From an uncultured Corynebacterium sp. (GTDB lineage Bacteria > Actinomycetota > Actinomycetes > Mycobacteriales > Mycobacteriaceae): a DNA stretch of 32,881 bases. The translations under genes were made by a program, and so were the position numbers. Shown piece by piece: positions 21,308-28,043 of this stretch (positions within the stretch are counted from its first letter, which is position 1; each line of letters opens with the position of its first letter). The notes under the pieces were generated by a model. It did not search any database and had not been told where the DNA came from. It worked only from the letters and a program-made list of their open reading frames with translations. The DNA lies in assembly GCF_946221155.1 (NCBI RefSeq), contig NZ_CAMIAN010000024.1:1-32881 (forward strand). Reading direction: 5' to 3'.

Positions 21308-24077
21308 AAAAGATGAACTCTTTCAGCAGCTGGCCAAGCGGCAGCAGGCTGAGCTTAAACTGCTTAAGCAGCTCAAACACAGCCAGAATAGGGCCGACCG
21401 GATGATGTGGGCAGCCAAGTCCACCCTGGCGGTATTGGGCGTGCTGGTGTTAACTGTGGTGGCCGGCGCCTGGAATGCGGCGTCACCGCTAGTCAGTGAC
21501 CACCGCACCGCCGAGGTGTTGCAGCGTGCGCAAGCAACACCGACAGGGCATAAGCCGGGAACGACCAGTGACGGACCGACCGTCGGCAAGGACGTTAAGG
21601 ATTCAACGACTGGGAAAACTCACGTATGCGCGGGCAGAAAACTGCTGTACAAAGCGCACGTGGATGCGGTGTACGGCACTTATAACAAGGGCAAGCCAGA
21701 CGTGATGGTCGTCGACGGGCAACAGCCCGTACCGGCAGATGACGTATGCCTGAGACTCGCACCTGACGCGGTGGATGGCAAGGAAGTCTCCCGCATCAAG
21801 GTGCCGAAGGACAAGGGGCTGAGCTTCCTCGGTAAGCCCGGCACCGTGGTGTGGAACGCTCCGCAGGCCGTGGATTTCACCAGTCAGTGGCGCCCAGTTT
21901 GGGCAGGTCTGGGTGCCTTTGACCCGGCACATGAGATCAAGGTGCCGACGGACTTTGCCGAGCCGGCTCTCCACTTCCACATGAAGAAGTTCTCCGGCCC
22001 TGGCGACATGGAGGTCTTCTTCCGCAACTCCGGCACCCCCAAACCGGAGCGGGTTCTGTCTACCAAGGGCGGTTTGAAGGACTACGACTATGAGGTCGGT
22101 GGGCACGGACACTTCAACTGGACGTTCTCTAAGCCGGGCGTTTACCAGATGACGATGGCCTGGGACGTTAAGAAGAAGGACGGCAGCACGGTCAAGTCCG
22201 CGGAGCGCACCATCAACTGGCTGGTCGGCAGCGATAAGCAGGTGGGGTTGCCAGAGGGCACCACCACGGGGTTGAACGAGATCAAGAATCCGATCGCGCC
22301 GCTGGAGCCGGGCAAGCCCGGAGACCAAGATCAACCCGAAGAACCTGAGCAACCTGAGCAGCCTGAAGAGCCAGAGCAACCCGAAGACCCCGAGCAGCCA
22401 GGCGAGGATGACACGCCAGGCGAAAATGAGACGCCGGGTGACGAGGAAGATCCGAGCGATGGCACCGACACGCCCGCGCCGACGTGTGAAGCCCCGCAGG
22501 AGATCTCCGACGACGAGGTCCGCAGCGAGGTCAACGATGCCTTCGGAGAGGGGCAGGAATCCGAGCGCGCCGTAATCCCCAAGGGACACATGGACTTGGG
22601 AGTGGGCACGACGGATGAATCGGACGCGGATCCACATACCTTCCTGAAGGACGGTGCCGACCCGGCGAATGTGCAGGAACGCGAGTCCGGCAGCTTCGTG
22701 TTCTTGGTGAACAGCCCGCAGGCGAAAGTGGGAATTCCGGAAAGCTACAAGGAGGAACTGGGGGAGAGCGCATACGCACTCCCGCAGGCGCAGCAGGAGA
22801 ACCCGAACGTCCCGTGGCTAGGCTTTTCCACCGAGCATCTGAACTCGGCGGCCAAGGGCGTAGACCTTTCCATTAAGGACTTCGAAGGCCCTGGGCGGAT
22901 GGTGACTCTGGAAGATACGGGCTTAGAAAGTCGTCTGCGTCTGGATTCCGAGCACCGTGAGAACAAGCTCCACTACTCTGTCGGAGCGCACAACCACCAG
23001 GCCTTCTTCTTTACCAAGCCGGGAGCGTATCGGGTGGTGTTCCGTTACGAGGGCACCACGGTAAACGGCGAGAAGTTCGACAAGGAACTGGAGACATTCT
23101 TCGTCATCAAGGATGCGTGCGGCGACAGTGCAGGTGGCCCCGGGGACGCTACCGAGCCGGGGGACAGCACTGATCCGGGAGACGGAACTGACCCTTCCGA
23201 TACCGACTCGGGTGAAGGTAAGTCTGGACTCGAAGAGTTGCAGGAGTTTCAGAAGCACCTAGATAGCGAAAACGCGAAGCTCAGCAAGTACATGGATGAG
23301 ATCGTCGGTGGCATCGAGGCGCTGCGCGGAAACAGCAAGGCACAGCAGAATCCTTCCACCGGGGGAGCTGGCGGTGCCGGCACCAGTGATTCCTCGGCGG
23401 CGGGCGCCACTAGCAACAACTCTGCCGGCCAGAGTTCTGGTGGAGCATCCTCCGGTACCAACGCCGCATCGGATAACCACGGCGCTGCTAGTGGGGCTGA
23501 CTCCGCGGGATCTGGTTCCAATGGTTCTGCCGGCTCGAGTAGCTCCGGCGGTTCGTCTGGGTCTGCCGGCGGCGCTGCGGTCGCAGATGGTGGCGCCTCT
23601 TCTGGAGCTTCTGCTGGCGCCGCGGATGCGGGTTCTGCCGGTGCAGTGGATGGAGCTTCTGCTGACACTGCGGCCACAGACGGTGGCGAAGTAGAGGCCG
23701 AGGCTGTGGAAGGCGAAGGCGAAGCGGGCGGCGCCGGTGGCATTCATCGCATCAACGCAGCCCAAGGGCAGCAGAATGCTGACGGGGCCTCTAACACGGA
23801 TGAAGCGCAGAACGTAGACACCGAGAAAACCGCCGTAGAGTCCTTTATGGATTCCCTCACTGGCGGTGGCTGGACGACCGGTTTCCTGCTGGGGCTAGGT
23901 CTGATGGGATTGCTCGGCGGAGCACTCCTCTTCTTCGTAGCGGCCCGCAACATGCAGCGTGCCCACACTCTGCAACTGCTGCAGGCCTACCGGGAAATCA
24001 GTCGCGATCGTGCTGAGCAAGCCTATGCAGAGAGCATCGCAGACGAAGAAGTCTGGGACGGCGAGGAGCCTCGCTAG
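21300..24077 (+). CDS. Large two-module anchored-repeat protein tethered by a membrane helix at each end
   Basis: A 925-residue protein matching the catalogued ABC-transporter-associated repeat family (anch_rpt_wall type). A basic, probably coiled-coil cytoplasmic start (1-34) precedes a membrane helix at about 36-58. Module 1 (about 107-310) has KAHVD, VWNAPQ, FSGPGDM and GHGHFNWTFSKPG and a possible Cys110-Cys150 disulfide. A Pro/Glu-rich linker (about 335-395) leads to module 2 (about 428-606) with KGHMD, ALPQ, NVPWLGFST, EGPGRM and HNHQAFFFTKPG, where the usual Trp is replaced. A predicted coiled coil (about 647-685) and a long Ser/Gly/Ala linker end in a second helix (about 859-882) and a 43-residue charged tail. 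Translation overlaps the permease by 8 bases. Probably a docking or metal-relay partner of the transporter; that role is inferred. Confidence 0.87.
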   Translation: MHKKDELFQQLAKRQQAELKLLKQLKHSQNRADRMMWAAKSTLAVLGVLVLTVVAGAWNAASPLVSDHRTAEVLQRAQATPTGHKPGTTSDGPTVGKDVKDSTTGKTHVCAGRKLLYKAHVDAVYGTYNKGKPDVMVVDGQQPVPADDVCLRLAPDAVDGKEVSRIKVPKDKGLSFLGKPGTVVWNAPQAVDFTSQWRPVWAGLGAFDPAHEIKVPTDFAEPALHFHMKKFSGPGDMEVFFRNSGTPKPERVLSTKGGLKDYDYEVGGHGHFNWTFSKPGVYQMTMAWDVKKKDGSTVKSAERTINWLVGSDKQVGLPEGTTTGLNEIKNPIAPLEPGKPGDQDQPEEPEQPEQPEEPEQPEDPEQPGEDDTPGENETPGDEEDPSDGTDTPAPTCEAPQEISDDEVRSEVNDAFGEGQESERAVIPKGHMDLGVGTTDESDADPHTFLKDGADPANVQERESGSFVFLVNSPQAKVGIPESYKEELGESAYALPQAQQENPNVPWLGFSTEHLNSAAKGVDLSIKDFEGPGRMVTLEDTGLESRLRLDSEHRENKLHYSVGAHNHQAFFFTKPGAYRVVFRYEGTTVNGEKFDKELETFFVIKDACGDSAGGPGDATEPGDSTDPGDGTDPSDTDSGEGKSGLEELQEFQKHLDSENAKLSKYMDEIVGGIEALRGNSKAQQNPSTGGAGGAGTSDSSAAGATSNNSAGQSSGGASSGTNAASDNHGAASGADSAGSGSNGSAGSSSSGGSSGSAGGAAVADGGASSGASAGAADAGSAGAVDGASADTAATDGGEVEAEAVEGEGEAGGAGGIHRINAAQGQQNADGASNTDEAQNVDTEKTAVESFMDSLTGGGWTTGFLLGLGLMGLLGGALLFFVAARNMQRAHTLQLLQAYREISRDRAEQAYAESIADEEVWDGEEPR
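22330..22458 (+). repeat. Degenerate Pro-Glu repeat inside the large anchored-repeat gene
   Basis: Imperfect 6- to 9-base units (CCTGAGCAG, CCTGAAGAG, CCCGAAGAC and similar) encode PEQPEEPEQPED-type sequence between the two modules. It is an in-frame extended spacer, likely spanning cell-wall thickness, and may vary in length between strains. Confidence 0.65.
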
Positions 24078-25033
24078 GCTCGCCGACCTCGCCGACCTCG
24101 CCGACCTGGCAGCCGGAACTCGCCCATCATCGGAAGTACCACTCCGCGCTTCAGCGGATGGGCGGCGCGGTAGGCTGCAGGGCCGTCTTCGCCCGGCTCC
24201 AGTGCCTCCAGAATCAGATCCACCACGCGCGGCGAGTACAACATCGCCAGGTGGCCCGAAAGGTCCAGCGGGTTGCCGTCCTGCACGCTTAGGTTGCGCA
24301 CCCGCGCGCCATCGCCGGCGACCATCACCTGCTTCAAGCGGGGAGTTGCAATGCCGTCGTACTTCGCGGTGATCATCGTGTAGTCCACGCCTGGCGTGGT
24401 GTCCCCATCGCGGTTGAGGTAATCCCCAAACTCACTGCCCACCCGCTGGTCGATCGCCGCGCCACCCAGGAACTTCTCCAGGAATCCCGCAAGCTTGTTG
24501 TTCGGGTCGAGCTTGTCGCCCAGCGTGGAGATGCCCGACAGGGTTGTGCCGTGGTGCGCCGGCCCCACGCCCACCAGGCGGTCCACCTTGTTGCGTGCCA
24601 CGTCCGCCCGGTCGGCTCCGCCGGAATCGGAAAGGTACAGCCGCGCCTGGGCCACGCCCTGTGAGTGGCCGACCAAGTGCACCTTTTTCGCACCCGTGCG
24701 CTCGATAACCTCGTCAATGAATGCCGCCACCTCTTGCTGGGAGGTGCGCAGGAAGTTGTTGGCGTACACGCCAGGCGCTTTGCCCGTAAATGCGGAGCGA
24801 TCCTTGCCGTAGTTCACGGCAAACACTGGGTGACCCGCCGCAATAAGGTTCTTGGCCACGTAGTCCCACGTGTTATATGCGTTGAGCCACGTGCCGTGGA
24901 TCAGCACCGTCGGCGTCTTACCGTCAAGCGGTGTGTCCCACTTATTGACGCCCTCCGGCAGTGGATTGTCGCGTCGCAGGCTGGATAGGAACTTCGGGAT
25001 GAATGCGTCCATGAACCCCAAGGGTAACCACAT
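24074..25033 (-). CDS. Class 2 lipase / alpha-beta hydrolase
   Basis: A 319-residue alpha/beta hydrolase. The oxyanion strand reads TVLIHGTWLNAYNTWD, and the nucleophile elbow is LVGHSQG with serine in GHSQG. GVGPAHHGTT follows, and a later Asp (about MITAKYDGIATP) and His (DLSGHLAML) complete a plausible triad. The pattern resembles class 2 (EstA/LipA-like) lipases acting on esters of short or medium acids. No clear signal peptide is seen, so it may be cytoplasmic, or the start may be wrong (a second Met lies seven codons in). The C-terminus ends in a tri-repeat GRRGRRGRRA encoded by three copies of a 9-bp unit. Its stop codon overlaps that of the convergent anchored-repeat gene. Confidence 0.85.
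   Translation of the reverse strand: MWLPLGFMDAFIPKFLSSLRRDNPLPEGVNKWDTPLDGKTPTVLIHGTWLNAYNTWDYVAKNLIAAGHPVFAVNYGKDRSAFTGKAPGVYANNFLRTSQQEVAAFIDEVIERTGAKKVHLVGHSQGVAQARLYLSDSGGADRADVARNKVDRLVGVGPAHHGTTLSGISTLGDKLDPNNKLAGFLEKFLGGAAIDQRVGSEFGDYLNRDGDTTPGVDYTMITAKYDGIATPRLKQVMVAGDGARVRNLSVQDGNPLDLSGHLAMLYSPRVVDLILEALEPGEDGPAAYRAAHPLKRGVVLPMMGEFRLPGRRGRRGRRA
24079..24105. repeat. Triple 9-bp tandem repeat at the lipase 3' end
   Basis: CTCGCCGAC is repeated three times exactly (24079-24105). On the minus strand it encodes the Arg-Arg-Gly repeats that end the lipase. Such an in-frame tract can expand or contract by three codons without a frameshift. Confidence 0.8.
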
Positions 25034-25102
25034 TCGCAGCCCCAGTTTTGGAAACGAAAGAATTTGTTGTGTGGGGTGGCGTCAAAAATAAAGAACAGCG
25101 AT

Positions 25103-25132
25103 TTGGAGGAAGGGGGAGTAGGGGTGTAACCT
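25103..25132 (+). promoter_or_regulatory. Candidate rplJ promoter
   Basis: TTGGAG (25103-25108), an 18-base spacer and TAACCT (25127-25132) preceded by TG (extended -10). It lies about 350 bases before rplJ, which fits the long leader required for an L10-type control region. Moderate support only. Confidence 0.4.
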
Positions 25133-25139
25133 CCTTCGA

Positions 25140-25400
25140 GGAAGTTTGACTAGATCAACAACGAGATCAGCAACGTCAAGTTTTCACCGAAGACCGTCGG
25201 TCATCACCGTCCCCACGAACCTTAACCGGGGAAGGCGGACAGGAGATTGAAGGATCATCGTCATAGATGACGGCCCACGCAGGTAACACAATTAGACGTT
25301 CGGATCGGATTCCAGCCCTAAAAAGCCAGGGATCCTACGAATGCGCCTTGTGTTTCTTGCGTAAAACGCCGGAAACGCGAGGCGCTTTGTCGTTTATGTA
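25140..25400 (+). ncRNA. rplJ mRNA leader (L10-leader type control region)
   Basis: The 447-base gap between the lipase and rplJ carries a structured leader. Visible elements are CCCC/GGGG around CACGAACCTTAA (25211-25231), the hairpin CGTCATAGATGACG (25259-25272) and the GCCCACGCAGGT stretch, ending in a terminator-like stem (25343-25385). Position and layout fit the L10 leader, in which L10 or the L10-L12 complex binds its own mRNA and limits synthesis. I have not aligned it to a covariance model, so exact boundaries are approximate. Confidence 0.6.
25343..25395 (+). terminator. Attenuator-type terminator in the rplJ leader
   Basis: GCGCCTTGTGTTTC (25343-25356) pairs with GAAACGCGAGGCGC (25372-25385), a 14-bp stem with two G-U pairs and an inner GCGT/ACGC stem, followed by TTTGTCGTTT. 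It lies about 85 bases before the rplJ start, so it must be conditional if the promoter is upstream. Confidence 0.75.
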
Positions 25401-25480
25401 CAGTGTTGCCCTTCAACAATGATCGTCGGTGGACGTACTGCAAAAACGTACACCGTAAACATCAGGAAGGAGGCGAGAGT

Positions 25481-25996
25481 ATGGCTAATCCGAAGAACAC
25501 CGCTTCGCTGGAAGAGCTCAAGGCACGCTTCGAGCAGGCACAGTCCACTCTGTTGACCGAGTACCGTGGCCTGTCCGTGGCTGAGACCACCGAGCTGCGT
25601 CGCGCACTGGGTTCGGACGTTACCTACTCCGTCGCCAAGAACACCATGATCAAGCTGGCTGCACGCGAAGCCGGCATTGAGCTTGATGAGTCCCTGCTGA
25701 CCGGTCCTACCGCAATCGCATTCATCAACGGCGAAGCCGTGGATGCTGCGAAGGCCATGAAGGACTTCGGCAAGGATCACAAGAACTTCGTGATCAAGGG
25801 TGGCTACATGGACGGTGCCACGATTGATGCAGCTCAGGTTGAGGCAATCGCCGAGCTGGACAATCGCGAAACCACGCTGGCCAAGCTGGCCGGTGCCATG
25901 CAGGGTTCCTTGGCAAAGGCCGCAGGCCTGTTCAACGCACCAGCATCCCAGGTTGCACGCCTGGCCGCTGCACTGCAGGAGAAGAAGGAACAGTAA
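25481..25996 (+). CDS. rplJ: 50S ribosomal protein L10
   Basis: Base of the L7/L12 stalk; binds 23S rRNA at its N-terminal domain and L12 dimers along its C-terminal helix. Typical text includes LLTEYRGLSVAETTELR, VAKNTMIKLAAREAG and TGPTAIAFI. Length is 171 residues, normal. I chose ATG at 25481 with GAAGGAGG 8 bases upstream; the longer in-frame opening (25403) lies within the leader. rplL follows after 94 bases. Confidence 0.97.
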   Translation: MANPKNTASLEELKARFEQAQSTLLTEYRGLSVAETTELRRALGSDVTYSVAKNTMIKLAAREAGIELDESLLTGPTAIAFINGEAVDAAKAMKDFGKDHKNFVIKGGYMDGATIDAAQVEAIAELDNRETTLAKLAGAMQGSLAKAAGLFNAPASQVARLAAALQEKKEQ

Positions 25997-26090
25997 GTTC
26001 CCTCCGCTCATACATAAGACATAAAACACTTTGCCGGCCGGGCCGCCGACACTTTTCGGCCCACCGGCGCAACTACGAAAGGATGCCATC

Positions 26091-26477
26091 ATGGCTAAGC
26101 TCACCAAGGACGAGCTCATCGAGGCTTTCAAGGAAATGACCCTCATCGAACTGTCTGAGTTCGTTAAGGAATTCGAAGAGGTCTTCGACGTCACCGCTGC
26201 TGCTCCGGTTGCTGCCGTTGCTGCTGCTCCGGGCGCTGAGGGCGGCGCTGCTGCTGAGGAGAAGGACGAGTTCGACGTCGTTCTGGAGGACGCAGGCGCT
26301 AAGAAGATCGGCGTTATTAAGGTTGTCCGCGAGATCGTCTCCGGCCTGGGTCTGAAGGAGGCCAAGGAGCTGGTTGAGGGTGCTCCGAAGGCTATCCTGG
26401 AGGGTGCTTCCAAGGACGACGCTGAGGCTGCTAAGACCAAGCTGGAAGAGGCTGGCGCAAAGGTCTCCCTCAAGTAA
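26091..26477 (+). CDS. rplL: 50S ribosomal protein L7/L12
   Basis: Multicopy stalk protein that recruits translational GTPases. The N-terminal dimerisation domain (KLTKDELIEAFKEMTLIELS), an Ala/Gly hinge (about 36-54) and the C-terminal domain with KKIGVIKVVREI and GLGLKEAKELVEGAP are all present. Length is 128 residues. The ATG at 26091 has GAAAGGA 7 bases upstream. Codon use is strongly biased, as expected for high expression. A strong terminator follows. Confidence 0.97.
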   Translation: MAKLTKDELIEAFKEMTLIELSEFVKEFEEVFDVTAAAPVAAVAAAPGAEGGAAAEEKDEFDVVLEDAGAKKIGVIKVVREIVSGLGLKEAKELVEGAPKAILEGASKDDAEAAKTKLEEAGAKVSLK

Positions 26478-26541
26478 GTTCGCCTTACTTCCTGCGCTTC
26501 GGCTTAGCGCCGAGTGCGTAGGTATAGCAGGAATACCAAGG

Positions 26542-26581
26542 CCGCCGGGAATCACATTTCGTGATTTCCGGCGGTTTTTTG
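26542..26581 (+). terminator. Strong intrinsic terminator of rplJ-rplL
   Basis: CCGCCGGGAATCAC (26542-26555) pairs with GTGATTTCCGGCGG (26561-26574) around ATTTC, with one G-U pair, followed by TTTTTT. It separates the ribosomal operon from the DUF3068 gene. Confidence 0.92.
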
Positions 26582-26681
26582 TTGTCTTGCTACGCTTAAG
26601 TGACGATTGATAAACCGTGTGCCTGATTTTTCAGGTGCGCGGATCGCTAGAACTGATCTAAACGCAGATGGTGGCAGAGAA

Positions 26682-27722
26682 GTGACTAATAAAGAAGGCT
26701 CCGGCAAAGGCCTATACATTCTGGGTGCGCTCGGTGCACTGATTGGCGTAGCACTGATCACTGTGGGCGTCATGCTCCCTAAGGTTGTATCGAACGACAA
26801 GGCTGTGCCCCTAGACCTGGCTGCGACGACGATCACGTTGAACGATCCTGCCTCAGTTATCGGCCCGAACTACCAAGGGCTAGACGGTAAAGAGGACGTG
26901 ACGGCGCCAGTTAACCGCCAGTTCAAGATCACGCTCGAAGAACCTGCTACTGACGAGGAAGCTAGCGCGCGCGTCGGTGTGACGACCGCCCGTGCGGACG
27001 TGAAAGACGACCTGGAATCTTTGCTAGATGCGCAGGTATGGAGCTTTACCGTGGATCGCCGGACAGGCGAGGCGAAGGGCAATGCGAAAGTCTCGGACAC
27101 TCCCGCCACGCCAGCCACCGACGGCGAGATCGCCGGGTACTGGGCCAAGTTCCCTCAGGGGACCGAGCAGCGCTCTTACGACTACTTCGATATGACGCTA
27201 CGTCGCGCGCTGCCTGCGGAGTTCACCGGTACTCGTAATGTCACCACCGCCGACGGGCACGAGCACGAGCTGTATGTTTTCCGCCAAGAGATCCCAGCAA
27301 CCTCGGTGGCCAAGGAGTATGCGGGGGTGCGCAACACCATCACTGTTGAAGGGGAGGATGGAAAGCCGCAGCGTGCACAACTGTTCCATGAGGGATGGCG
27401 CGAGCTGACGGTGGAACCAAAGTCTGGCTTGCTGGTTAGCGTGGAGGAGAACGTAAAGGACACGTACCGCGATGACTCTGGCAAGGACGTACAGAACCTG
27501 CTGCAGTTCCATGGGAAGACCCCGCAGAGGGTGACGCAGTCCATGCTGGATCAGGCCATGGAGGTTAGCGGACAGCGCCACACCGATAAGTGGGGGGTTG
27601 CATTGATTGTCGCGGGTGTTATTGTGGCAGCAGCATCCGTGGTGTTGGTCCTGTGGCGGCGCGCCAAGCGTAGGGCAGAGAAGCGGGCGGAGCGTAGTAG
27701 AGAGCGCGAGTCTGAGGGTTAG
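26682..27722 (+). CDS. DUF3068 (PorA-family) membrane protein
   Basis: A 346-residue protein with a membrane helix near the N-terminus (about 12-32, LYILGALGALIGVALITVG), a large extracytoplasmic domain (about 40-305), a second helix (about 308-330), and a very basic Arg/Lys/Glu tail. DUF3068 proteins, often called porin PorA family, are envelope proteins restricted mainly to actinobacteria; their function is unsettled. Repeated Thr/Asp and YDYFDMTLR, YVFRQEIPAT and GVRNTI segments fit the family. The GTG at 26682 starts just before the first helix; a TTG at 26607 would add 25 residues but has no ribosome binding site. It sits between rplL and rpoB, outside both transcription units. Confidence 0.82.
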   Translation: MTNKEGSGKGLYILGALGALIGVALITVGVMLPKVVSNDKAVPLDLAATTITLNDPASVIGPNYQGLDGKEDVTAPVNRQFKITLEEPATDEEASARVGVTTARADVKDDLESLLDAQVWSFTVDRRTGEAKGNAKVSDTPATPATDGEIAGYWAKFPQGTEQRSYDYFDMTLRRALPAEFTGTRNVTTADGHEHELYVFRQEIPATSVAKEYAGVRNTITVEGEDGKPQRAQLFHEGWRELTVEPKSGLLVSVEENVKDTYRDDSGKDVQNLLQFHGKTPQRVTQSMLDQAMEVSGQRHTDKWGVALIVAGVIVAAASVVLVLWRRAKRRAEKRAERSRERESEG

Positions 27723-27734
27723 GCGGGGGAAGCC

Positions 27735-27763
27735 TAGACATTCGCGAAGTGATGCTATAGGAT
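27735..27763 (+). promoter_or_regulatory. Candidate rpoB promoter in a 300-base leader region
   Basis: TAGACA (27735-27740), 17 bases and TAGGAT (27758-27763), inside CTATAGGATAGTT, form the best promoter in the gap 27723-28043. A second AGGATAGTTTG, matching the -10 neighbourhood, occurs at about 27921-27931 and may mark a second promoter. The leader also contains the inverted repeat GAAACGACTA (27808-27817) / TAGTCGTTTC (27904-27913). Confidence 0.5.
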
Positions 27764-28043
27764 AGTTCGTTGCGCTGGATTTGATTTGTTGAGCTATCGG
27801 CTACAACGAAACGACTACAAAGCTACGCAGAAGTGATGTGAAGACATTACGTATGAAGCAGACTTTGCCAAACGAGCCAAAAAGGCCATTTGACAAGGTC
27901 GTTTAGTCGTTTCTGCGTGAGGATAGTTTGGCAGGGAAAATCCAACTAAATCGACCATCACGAGACCGTACACACACAATCACGGTCGCGCACTACAGCT
28001 CCACCACGTAGCGCCGACCGATGTTGTGCTGGAAGGACCCATC

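Noticed and set aside
22330..22458. Short repeats resembling a CRISPR array
   Set aside because: The units are 6-9 bases, contiguous and in frame, coding for a Pro-Glu linker; there are no spacers or cas genes.
15011..25040. The transporter/lipase region as a recent mobile island
   Set aside because: No integrase, transposase, flanking direct repeats, or visible shift in base composition were found; tRNA genes nearby are intact and not adjacent to its borders.
27890..27928. TTGACA near 27890 as a second rpoB -35
   Set aside because: No -10 lies at an acceptable distance; the nearest GATAGT is about 27 bases away.
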